From NCBI RefSeq assembly GCF_963855985.1, contig NC_087092.1:11532001-11596000 (forward strand): a DNA stretch of 64,000 nt, written 5' to 3'. Under the pieces are notes generated by a model that saw only the letters and a program-made list of their open reading frames with translations, ran no database searches and was not told the DNA's origin. This DNA comes from Ostrinia nubilalis. Its lineage: Eukaryota > Arthropoda > Insecta > Lepidoptera > Crambidae. Position 1 is the first letter of the stretch, and each line of letters opens with the position of its first letter. Shown here one piece after another: positions 34,021 through 43,760 of the stretch. A program made the translations under genes and the position numbers.

Positions 34021-34550
34021 TCAAAGATAAAATCAAGACTAATGACCTACCCCAACAAAAGTCACTTCAATATCACTCAATAGAAGTTATGTAAATAAAT
34101 ATGTACTTAGTTGAGATTATCTTTTTTTTAAATCTAAACTTCTTAATTTTGTTGAATTTGCAGTCCAATCTGACAACTTCTAGTTTGAACCATACGATTG
34201 CACATTGAGCTAAGTAAGCACTGTGGCATTTTATGTAGTTCTTATAGTTGCTATCTTCCAACAAAACGTGGTCTAATCTAATGTGCTAGCGATTATGTTT
34301 GTAGTATAAGAGTTAAAACGAGAGTGAATTGTTTGAACTCCAGATTTGACGAATCCTTTCAGCGAATTCCATCAATTCAATTCAATAGAAAGTGAGATCA
34401 ACCGTAAATTCTACAAGGTGACTTAACATACCGTGAACATCTAACAAGTAAACATATTAATTGTCTAGCATCCTTTGAATGCAGTCCCAATGCCACCACG
34501 AAATGAAGACAGCCGTAAAACCAGATCCGTTTCGCTCTCCAATTTCGTAG

Positions 34551-34638
34551 CACATTAAACTATACATTTGTATTGAAAACTAGCACCTAATACAAATAGA
34601 TTAGATACTACAGTGTTAAATTTGATGTGCCGTTGTCT
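34551..34638 (+). mobile_element. GTAC-family MITE copy, 88 bp, flanked by GTAG
   Basis: Starts CACATTAAACTATACATTTG and ends GATGTGCCGTTGTCT; GTAG lies on both sides (34547-34550, 34639-34642). It is more diverged than the 42261 copy. The left tip is shortened as in the 29389 copy. Confidence 0.72.
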
Positions 34639-35967
34639 GTAGAACACGATTCTACCAAAAACAACATAACATAAACTTGTTAAACACGTACCTACTAAAG
34701 TCGAAAACACTACAGTAAATCACGTGTAATTAGTATTTCAATCGAAATATTGGGTATGTAATACAGTTAAATAACGACGTTTAACTTGTTGTAAAATGTA
34801 CAGTTTTTGCTAACATTGAAATGTTACAAGCTGTTATGTTTATATCTTTTTAGTACTGAATACAAAGTCAATCATTTTCGGGATAGCGTGCATTGGACTA
34901 ACGATATTCGAAATAGCGTTCTTTCGGGGTAGCGTGGATCGGGGTTTCGATTTTCCTAATAAAGATTACTACGATGTTTTAAAGTAACTAATCGTGTATT
35001 CGTTCTATTAAAGTTTTCATCATTAGCGAATCTTCAACCTACAAAAGATTGCATGTTGAACGAACCCACTTCCTTTCACATAGGTCGTTATTCGTCAAGA
35101 AAGTGGTAAGTCTCGCACCTACGCAAAATTGTCATACCGAATAGAGATTGAAACATATGGCTGCCGGTCTCGTGGCTTCATAGAGAGTAATAATAGCGAC
35201 AAATTCATCCCATTTCCTGAGCGCCCGTCCCCCCGCCTGTGAATTGGACTTAATAAACTCCTGGAGGTCGAACGCCCGTATCAACCGGTCTGCTGTGGGC
35301 TGCCCCACAGATTTGAGACGAGGATGCGTTTGCGCATCATTCAAATCATTGATTGATAACCGATTTTTATATTGTAGGGTGATCACAAAAAGGGGTGTAG
35401 AGACCAATAATACCCATCAGATTCAATATCAATTTGAGAATCGTTTAAAGAGACAGAAACACTTAAAAATAATTTTGTAAACATTTTCAAGCGATGCAGA
35501 TAGATACATATATGTACATCTACAACTCATACATATTCAACTTATTTCTGCAGTTTCTCTTATGACTGATGTACTTTTCCTCAATTATTTACGAATGGTT
35601 TAATGACACGAGTGTTTGTTTGTTTGTTTAACTATAAAATGTGGTTGTGGACATTACATTCATCAACTTCTTTGTCGGCCAATTAACATTGTAGAGCACA
35701 CCTGTCGCTCATTGATCAATGATTAATTTAATTGATTAATATGTTCAACACGCTAGCAAAACTGTTCTTAACTTGACCTTAGTCTTGGTACAAAAGAATG
35801 TCTCAATTAGACTTTGTGACGCAATCTCACAATAAACTACTAGTAAGTAGTAATTGTACACGAAGTCATTACAAGTAAGATTTTCGTGTAACAAAAGCTA
35901 CCATAGCTATTTCAGAGCATAAAAAATAATGAACTACAGCACATCAAGCTGATACTGTAGTATCTTA

Positions 35968-36041
35968 ATAAACAAGCTATATTTGGGACGTGTATAAGAC
36001 GCCCTGGCCTATGTACTTAATAAACTATTTGAATTTGAATA
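35968..36041 (+). mobile_element. Truncated retroelement tail, second copy
   Basis: AAGCTATATTTGGGACG followed by ACTTAATAAACTATTTGAATTTG matches the tail at 32414-32560 in order and spacing. Confidence 0.55.
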
Positions 36042-36447
36042 ATATGCAGAAGCTAAGTACTTAAAAGTTTCTATTTTCTAACAAAATTGTAAAAAATCTA
36101 ATGTCCTGCTCTACTTTACGATTACAAAAATTCGCACTTAATTTGAAATCTATTTCAGGTAGCAATATAAAGGTAACTTGAGTTGGTTGACTTGAGCTTA
36201 ATTTGGGAAGCGACAAAGTCAGATTGATATGTGGTCTTGCAATCATTGACACGTGTAATGAATATCCTATCATTTCTTTTGTACTAGGACATAGCATTAA
36301 GAACTAAAAGCATTATACCAGTTCCTACAATTTCCTTTCCTTTTACACTGATTACATTCAACACAGACTAAAAAATAGATAAATAGTAACACGACGCGAC
36401 ACTCTACAGTAAACACAGGGGCGCAAATTACGTGCTTCCCGTCCACA

Positions 36448-36782
36448 CGTCATTAGGTCCCGATGCCAGCGATAATTACCGTGTCCACAACTCATGGTGC
36501 CATGGACGCCATGAGAAAACGCCGGTGCAGCCGTGCAGCTACCTTGATGGTGCCAGTGAACTCTATGTCTTTTTAAAGCTTTCGTAGGAATGTAACATTA
36601 TGTGTTAAATCTAGGTAGGAACTGACATGAAGACACTACGTCATTAGGTCCCGATGCTAGTGTTAATAATCACCGTGGCCACGACTCATGCCATGGTCAG
36701 CCATGGACGCCATGAGAAAACGCCTTTCATAGAAATATTCATGTATAAAATCTAGGTAAGAACTGATATTGAAGACACATTG
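36448..36782 (+). repeat. Imperfect tandem repeat, 191-bp period, two copies
   Basis: Copy 1 starts at 36448 and copy 2 at 36639 with CGTCATTAGGTCCCGATG. Each contains CCATGGACGCCATGAGAAAACGCC and ends near AATCTAGGTARGAACTGA and GAAGACAC. Internal CCATGG palindromes differ in number between the copies. Confidence 0.82.
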
Positions 36783-38719
36783 CAGTTAACACCGATGAAA
36801 AAAATTGTCAAGTTTGTAATTTCACCTGTAGGAAGTACTTAGGTTATTTATGGGTATGTAGAATATTTCAAATCTTGACTATTCTTGCTTTTTTAACCAC
36901 TTGCAAATAAAATCCCCGGTAGAAGAAACTTATCAGTCAGATAAACTACATCTTTGATTTATAAAGTATTAAAGATCTCGGACTCTCGACAAGAGAAAAA
37001 TCGTGGGTTCAATACACACCCGATACTACAGTCGATTTTTTCAAATTCCAAATGTTTAAGAAACAAGTAGCAATATAAATGTAAATATCCTTATAGCCTA
37101 GTTAATTTTATCTGCCAGTGCATACAATTAAACTAGTCCCATAATTAGCTTATTACGCTTGTTAAAATATTGCGTAAACTTCGTTCTACTTTCCAATAAG
37201 TAATGATAAACTCTTACATTAAACAGTTACAAATTACTGATTGCATTTTAATTAAAATAATTGACTTGTTCTGTTTCAATTCATACATCGGAATTTTGTG
37301 GTTTAATTAATTCACAATTTTAATATCTTTTTTGTAACAGCCATTTCATAAATGAAGGCTTTGGAGTGAAGAAATTAATAACTGAATAAATAAATATTAT
37401 GACTTAAGAATTACACATTCTGCTCCAGTAATTAAAATGTCAGATATTGTAATAAAGATATGATTGCAGTATTACGAATAAAAAATACTTTAATTAAAAC
37501 ATAGCTGCACTTTATTGCCAACAAATTAGAATTTTATTCAAACTTCTTGGTAATCTTCTTTATCTTCTTTATCGTTTAAGAAACCTACTGATGGCCAAAA
37601 CCTGGTATAGCCTTCCATTCTCGTGGATGATACTATACGAAATCATAATTATCTCAAAATATTCAGGAAAATTACTATGTAGGTATTCAGAGTGTTACTA
37701 AATACTACTGCTCACTCACTACCCGTCACACCAGTACCAACATATTTAATAGGTGTGGACAGTGCGCAGTGGGCAAAATAATTATACACGTATGTCAGTA
37801 CCCATAGAATTACTGTCTAACGACCGCATTTACCTAAAGAGAAAATTACACCCGTAATTTTTACGATAACTTCAATCAAAAGTCAAAGATAAACAGGAAA
37901 AAAGTTAATAGTAAAATAAGTATTTGTAACAGGAATACAGAAACCAGTTTTATCGGTATCTAGTCCAGTTGCCACTATAACTATGGTAAAATAAATTAAA
38001 GTAAACATACGTTTGACTCTTTCCACGGGCCATTTCTTCCAATTCAGCAAATCACAACAGATAAGGAATCACAAAAAAAGTGTTCCAAAAAATATTTCCA
38101 AAACACTGGCACAAAACACAACTTGTTCAAAAATAAAAAGTTCGAAAATCAAAATATAAAAGTTTGGCGGCAAACGGTCACATGAGCACGATTCTTACGA
38201 TGTCCGTGTCGCCACTCTCCGAGATCTCAACTCGATCCGGACGCGAGTTAAGCGCCCTACTTCGTTCTAACCAATCGAGTGTGTTGGATTGAGATAGCAC
38301 CATACTTGTCCCCTGTGAGTGATAGAGACAGTGCCACTGGTTTCAAAGTAAAAAAGTTTTTGAAATAATCGTTAGCTAATATTCACATTATTTTAATACT
38401 AATTTCAACACTGGAAACTAATTCAATTAGTCAATTGAATGTCAGTAATTAGTAAAAATAAATAAAATATCACTACTGAAATGATCTATAGTTTCGGACG
38501 AGTCACGCCATCTGGCAGTGCGCTACTACACTGACTGGCAGGAGGCCTTTATCGGACAGTTGAAATGTGTTACAAAACTGTACAGCCGCGTAGAGGTGGC
38601 GTTAGTATCGACATAAACAGAATAGAGCTGTAGCTCTATCATAAATTGATATTATTGTATCATCAAGGAACTAATATTCTTCTGAACTAATACTGTAGAA
38701 ATATGTAGAGCTTCAGTAT

Positions 38720-40160
38720 TTAGTCCAGTAGAATTAGATTTTAAATCGGAAATAATTCCTACAAAAGATTTTATTGCTTTAATGGCTTCATTGGTTGCCC
38801 ATTAAGACTCTCCTAGGTTTTCGACATCGACGGAGTTGTGCTTAAGTGGTGGGGGCCCCCGAAAGGGGCGCTTTTTAGGTTTTCCGGTTATACCGCGTAA
38901 AAGACTTACCCTATCGAAAAGTGGTCTTCCTGACGGTTGAAGGGCATTTAATCCTGCATTAAATAATACCAAATTCATATGTTTTGGCCAAACCGTTCTC
39001 GTGCAAATGTTCGCCAAAGTAGAAAATATGTGTATAATTAACGACCCTCTCCACGTCCAATAGCTCGTCACCCGTAGGTTCCCAAGCCTTGTAAAGGGTA
39101 GCCTTAACCAGCGTATCCCTGTCAAGGCTCACAAGTTGGATTCGCTTATCCTTGTTTGTCCCAGCCGTTCCTTAACTGCGGTTGCTGCACCTCTTCCTGG
39201 CACTCTCCTGAACGACTCTGTGTTACCTAATGTGGCTGCCCCTCTTCCTTGTAATCTCCTGTACGATTTCATTGCTTAGCCATATGCCTGGTCCAAGGTT
39301 CGACGTCACAAAATGAACTTCGTCCGCGTGAAAATAGTTTAAATACTATTTTCCGTGCTTGCAACATTTTTCTTTACTGCTTCGCCTCTATTAGTCGTAG
39401 AGTGATTGTATATATCCTATAGCCTTCCTCAATTTATGAGCTATTCAACACAAAAATAATAATTCTAATCAAACTAGTAATTCTTGAGATTATAGCGTTC
39501 AAACAAACAAACAAAAACTCTTCGACGTTTTAATATGAACTTGTTGTTGTTGATTTTTTTCGTCGAACCTTAGACCAGGCATACGGCTAGGTAACGTAGT
39601 CGTGCAGGAGGATACAAGGAAGAGGGGCAGCCACAGTAGGTAACACAGAGTCGTTCAGGTGAGTGCCAGGAAGAGGTGCAGCAACCGCAGTTAAGGAACG
39701 GCTGGGACGAACAAGGATAGGCGCATCCAGCTCGTAAGGCTTGATAGGGTTACACTGGTTGAGGCGCTCCTTTTCAAGACTTGGAAGCCTGCGGGTAACG
39801 AGCCATTGGACGTGGAGAGGGTCATTAATTAATTATACACATATTTTCTACTTTGCCGAACATTTGCACGAGAACGGTTTGTTCAAAACATATGAATTTG
39901 TTCTTATTTAATGCAGGATTAAATGCCCTTCAACCGTCAGGAAGACCACTTTTCGATAGGGTAAGTCCTTTACGCGGTATAACCGGAAAACTGATAAAGC
40001 GCCCCTTTCGGGGGCCCCCACCACTTAAGCACAACTCCGTCGAAGTCGAAAACCTAGGAGAGTCTTTATGGGCAACTAATGAAGCCATTAAAGCACTAAA
40101 ATCTTTAGTAGGAATTATTTCCGATTTAATCCATTTTTGTGTTTAATTCTACTGGCCTAA
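38720..40160. mobile_element. Large inverted repeat, 1.44 kb, with decayed coding arms
   Basis: Arms are about 38720-39304 and 39560-40160 in inverted orientation with a 255-bp loop. Both encode the same peptide run, intact for about 70-100 codons: minus frame 38802-39125 and plus frame 39853-40146, sharing NALQPSGRPLFDRVS and RPFRGPPPLKHNSV. A second shared segment upstream (DVERV...) is in another frame, so the ancestral gene is frameshifted. The arms differ by substitutions and short indels. I do not recognise the protein; it may be a Gag-like or other transposon gene. A foldback element or inverted duplication is likely. Confidence 0.8.
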
Positions 40161-41312
40161 TTATATTTTTTAATTATATTGGTAACATAAATTTGGTTAT
40201 TACTCATAGTTTCATTTCAAAAGCAGTATGTGTAGTGTTTAAGTAAGTAGTATGTACGATGTAATAGTACAATGAACTAAATAAAAGCAACTAAGAACAG
40301 GAAACTCCTACGCTTGATGACTTTAACAGAAACTGTCGTGAAATTAATTAAAACAACAATCTTATAAGCTGTTGTAATGAACTCTACAGTGTAGACTTGT
40401 AGAGTCTACACTTAGATTCTGAATGGTCTTTGTCGTGAACGAATGAGTTTTCAGCATAGTAAATTTTTAATGGAACACATTTTTTTAGCTATAGGAAACT
40501 AATTACTTACTGATAGAGTTTTCAGTCATGAAAATATTCCTAGCTTTTGTAGAGTCGGCAATTTACTAAAATGAGTTAATTGAATAGAGTTGTTAGAAAA
40601 GTTAATTGTTATTAATAAAATAACAATAACATTCAATGTGAACAATGACATTCAATGTATTTATTAGCCAAAAGGTTTACGTCTAATAACGCACCTTTTC
40701 TTGCCCATAAAATAAGTGAGTTACTGAGTTATCCGAGGTTGGGGGTCGACCCCAGTATTTCAGGGACTTCCCTTCCCTTCCCTCGCATTATGAATTTAAC
40801 AGACTCAATTACTTTCACCGTAATTACAGGTCGGGTTGTAATCTGCGATGTTATTTTCTTATTTCTTTGGAAATAAGATTTTCGTATTTCTATAATTGGA
40901 GGGTTAAAGTTATAATACCAAATTAGGACGAGATTACAATGAAAATCATGTTAAAGAGTAAGTATATTTGAAACATTATAATCATCACACATCTTATCAT
41001 GTGTAGATTTCATAATAATAATGATGTCTAGTTTGATTGACATCATTATCATTATTGATTTGAACTACTTATGCTTTTATTTTAAAAGGAAAATCCTTTA
41101 AAACTCTACCTACTTACGTCTTGAATACTAATTCTAACTAATATTATTGTTATAGTGACATTTACCAATTATTGCAAATTAATGCCTTGTTAAAAAATTG
41201 CTTCCTCATAGACTCCAATTATAGACAACGCGATGTGCCATTTGTAAAGATTTAGAGCGTAGAGAGAGACTAGGTCAGATTGATTGTTACATCAATGATG
41301 TGTGATATAACC
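40161..41312. other. No gene seen; small perfect hairpin
   Basis: A perfect 10-bp inverted repeat AGTGTAGACT / AGTCTACACT with a 5-base loop lies at 40388-40412. The rest is AT-rich without a convincing exon. Confidence 0.4.
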
Positions 41313-42103
41313 GGTATACTTCCGTTTGGCCAAATTACTTTTCGCCAAATTTCACTTCGCAAACAACTTATCGCCAAAGTTTCATTTCCCAAATGAACTT
41401 TTAGCAACTGTACTTTTCGCAACTAATTCATTTGGTCAAATTATCATTTGGCCAAATTTTACTTGGCAAATGTTTATGTAGCAAATGTTTTATGTTGCCA
41501 AATATTATATCCCAAATAATTTGTTTGGTCAAATTGACACTTCACATACTTACCCACCGTTACCTACCCACAAATCAAAGCATAAGGCACATGATCATGG
41601 TTTTCACAATAATTTTATGTAAAACATTGCAGAAAATAGTAGGTTAGGTTAGGTTAGAACAGTGACCCTTAATGCGCGAAGGCGAGCGAAGCGTGCCGCG
41701 GCAGCGGCCGCCGAGCGCTAGAATCACCTCTATTGTTAATGAATCATTTGGAAATTTCGATACAAATAATGAAATAAGGAAATTAATGTAGAACAAATTT
41801 TATATTAACTACCCACTAAACAAAATAATAACCACAAGCTAATTTGTATACCATTCTATGCACCAATCAAATTATTTTATAATAGTTTATCGTGAAATAT
41901 TTTTGCCTAATGAAACATTTGGCAAACCATACTTTGCCAAACAATAATTTGCTAAACAATAATATGCCAAAAAAAACATTTGCGAATTAAAAGTTTGCAA
42001 TAAGTTGCTTTGCCAAATGAGAATTTGCCAAATGAAAATTTGCGAAACGTTGTTTGCGATGTAATAATTTGGGAAACGTTTTTTGGCCAAACATTAGTAA
42101 TCC
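41313..42103. mobile_element. Mutator-like non-autonomous element with periodic GCCAAAT motifs
   Basis: The 9-bp direct repeat GATATAACC flanks the element (41304-41312, 42104-42112). Ends are GG...TTTGGCCAAA in inverted orientation. Both flanks (about 41330-41535 and 41905-42090) consist of a degenerate motif, G(G/C)CAAAT or its complement, repeated every 16-18 bp, pointing in opposite directions on the two sides. The centre holds three TTAGG units (41640-41656) and a CG-dense block (41671-41720). No transposase is present. A 9-bp duplication fits Mutator-like elements; other superfamilies with 8-9-bp targets remain possible. Confidence 0.72.
41640..41656 (+). repeat. Short (TTAGG)n run
   Basis: TAGGTTAGGTTAGGTTAG carries just over three units of the insect telomere repeat, inside the element above. 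It is too short to mean a telomere fusion without more evidence. Confidence 0.8.
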
Positions 42104-42202
42104 GATATAACCATTTTACCATTACAGTACAAATAAATAACTCAAATTTTTCTACAGCATCATTATACCGTATAGACATAGCTCTTGAAAAGACTTGATA
42201 TA

Positions 42203-42681
42203 CAGGGTGTCCCAGAATGGGTGAATCAAACTGCTAGGGGAGGTAGCTCTACTAATGTACAGTCGACAGCACATCAACCTATACATTTTTGTTGCAAAAT
42301 AGCCTGTATTACAACGAGATAAGACGCCACTATGTTTAGGTTGATGTGCTGTCGTCCGTACTATCCCTAAAAAATATGAAAAAAAAATTGAGTTCGGATT
42401 TTTTTTTAAATAAAGTGCTCTCGAAATTTAGTCATTATTTTCAAAAGTTTGTTTACAGATAAACGAAGCGATCATGTACAATTTTATTAATATTAGTAAG
42501 ATAAAAGTACAAATGAACTCCAAACGCAGCAATTATAGCCAGAAACTTAGACAAAGCTGATTTATTTTCACTTTAAAAAAAAATTGTGTCCTTATGCGCT
42601 TTTTTTTCATATTTTTAGGGATAGTACATTAGTAGAGCTACCTCCCCTAGCAGTTTGATTCACCCATTCTGGGACACCCTG
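42203..42681. mobile_element. Palindromic TA-flanked element, CAGGGTGT ends
   Basis: Both ends begin CAGGGTGTCCCAGAATGGGT and the inverted arms run about 58 bp before, and about 25 bp after, a nested insertion in the left arm. TA flanks both ends (42201-42202, 42682-42683). No coding frame. The tips resemble the 62614-62877 element and, more loosely, the 12965-14443 element. Confidence 0.88.
42261..42357 (+). mobile_element. GTAC-flanked MITE, 97 bp, nested in the left arm
   Basis: Ends AGTCGACAGCACATCAACCTA and GGACGACAGCACATCAACCTA (reverse-complemented right end), flanked by GTAC at 42257-42260 and 42358-42361. The right arm of the host palindrome has the uninterrupted sequence with one GTAC, so the target duplication is read directly as 4 bp. 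This is the best-preserved copy of the family. Confidence 0.92.
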
Positions 42682-42683
42682 TA

Positions 42684-42999
42684 TGTATCAAGGTACGGAA
42701 TTTACTGCTGTGAATTTACTATAGCAAAAACACAAATGATCACAATCTCGATTATTATTGCAACAGTTTACTCTCTACGTGAGAATGGTAACTTGTTTTC
42801 AGGATCAAATTCTATAAACATTGTATTACAAAACGACGCTCAAAACTCGATTCAAACCCAGAAATGTATTTATCTATGATTGGTTGAATTGAATTTCAAT
42901 TTTTATAAACAAAACAATCATGAATATACCATTGAGAATAGACTCATACTCGAGCTTGAGTGTCGTTTCACACAAGCCTGAAAATGTTGTCGTACTTAC
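42684..42999. other. AT-rich stretch, probably start of the intron after exon 1
   Basis: No exon seen. If the minus-strand exon at 43000-43154 is real, this is the 5' part of its first intron. Confidence 0.4.
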
Positions 43000-43154
43000 A
43001 CTTTGACTTTCTTCGTTTCCGACCCGGAGATTGTAGCAGGAGGCGGCGGGAGATCATCCATCGGGACCTCCTCATTCGGCGGCGAAGGCGGCGACTTGTC
43101 GAACTCCGCGATCGGCGCCAGCTCCGGCATCGGCGACACCGAGTTGCTGTCCAT
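43000..43154 (-). CDS. Probable first coding exon of an unrecognised gene
   Basis: On the minus strand an ATG at 43154 opens 51 codons plus two bases ending at a strong donor, AAAGT|GTAAGT (43000/42999). The peptide is acidic and proline-rich with a PMPELAPIAEFDKSPPSPP-type run and PPPP, ending in a basic KKVKV, like a disordered N-terminus. It lies in a CpG-rich block. A possible acceptor (TTTCAG at 43324-43319) would make the whole exon 43000-43318 with 164 bases of leader; alternatively transcription starts nearer. The plus strand is also open through this block because of its base composition, but has no donor or start of similar quality. The rest of the gene must lie at lower coordinates. 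I do not recognise it. Confidence 0.5.
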
Positions 43155-43760
43155 CGCCGACAACTTTATGGGAGACACTTTGGCAATTTTGACAACCCTC
43201 GCACACCCCCGGCACCACCGGAGGAGAAATCACCCACGCACTAAACTTGCACTTAAATCACTCGACGAGTCGTCGGCGTAGCCAACGAAAACTTCCGAGG
43301 TCACCTCCCAAGTTGGACCTGAAAGTGATTAAACCGTTATTTATGACTGTACTTTCCGACCCTACGCATTAAAACAAGCGAGGATGTTTTTATTTTTATT
43401 GGCAAATCTTCGAAGGGTGATAAAAGCTGTCGAAACTTGCGTTAGTGCGAAACGGAGGAACGGGGACCCAAAGTCGTGTTAGCTGTCCTTAAATTTCACT
43501 ACTGAACATGAATAAAGAACATCCTTTATTTATTAACAAAGTCACACGTGCCTACCAAAAACTTTTAATTTACCCCGAGCAATAACGACACAATATTTCC
43601 AATTTTTAGCGCCCAAAAATGGTAAAACATCGAAAGTAACGTCCGCACCGCGCGAGTACGGAAGGACAACGTCCTACACCCTATTCAACACATAGCTCAC
43701 GCGGAAGGGACTGTCAGGCACTGATGCGCTGTTGTTTTGCTTACGCTACCTAAGGGTCTG
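43155..43760 (-). promoter_or_regulatory. CpG-rich upstream region of the minus-strand exon
   Basis: CG dinucleotides are frequent from about 43040 to 43320, with further patches at 43630-43740. It directly precedes the probable coding start on the minus strand. No TATA box in a convincing position is seen, as is usual for CpG-type starts. Confidence 0.4.

Larger units (their letters stand above)
34643..38719. other. No confident gene; repeats listed separately
   Basis: A 91-codon minus frame (35132-35407) looks moderately protein-like but has no start, acceptor or motif. A retroelement tail lies at 35968 and tandem copies at 36448. A CpG-richer patch at about 38180-38280 might be regulatory. 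A GTAC-family fragment (CTACAGCACATCAAGCTGATA) may lie near 35936. Confidence 0.4.

Noticed and set aside
35132..35407. 91-codon minus-strand frame that looks moderately protein-like
   Set aside because: No ATG in good context, no splice acceptor at its start and no recognised motif; kept only as a note in the gene-poor region.
36970..37030. tRNA-like box (GTGGGTTCAATAC) suggesting a tRNA or tRNA-derived SINE
   Set aside because: A matching acceptor stem, D arm and anticodon arm cannot be drawn around it.
41640..41656. TTAGG units suggesting a relic telomere
   Set aside because: Only about three units, and they lie inside a bounded transposon-like element.
41330..42090. Regularly spaced short motifs resembling a CRISPR array
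   Set aside because: The motifs are degenerate, the spacing is only 16-18 bp, orientation flips at the centre, and this is animal nuclear DNA.
43003..43281. Plus-strand 92-codon frame over the CpG block
   Set aside because: It is the antisense of the minus-strand exon; glycine/serine-rich composition comes from the same CG-rich sequence and no donor or start supports it.
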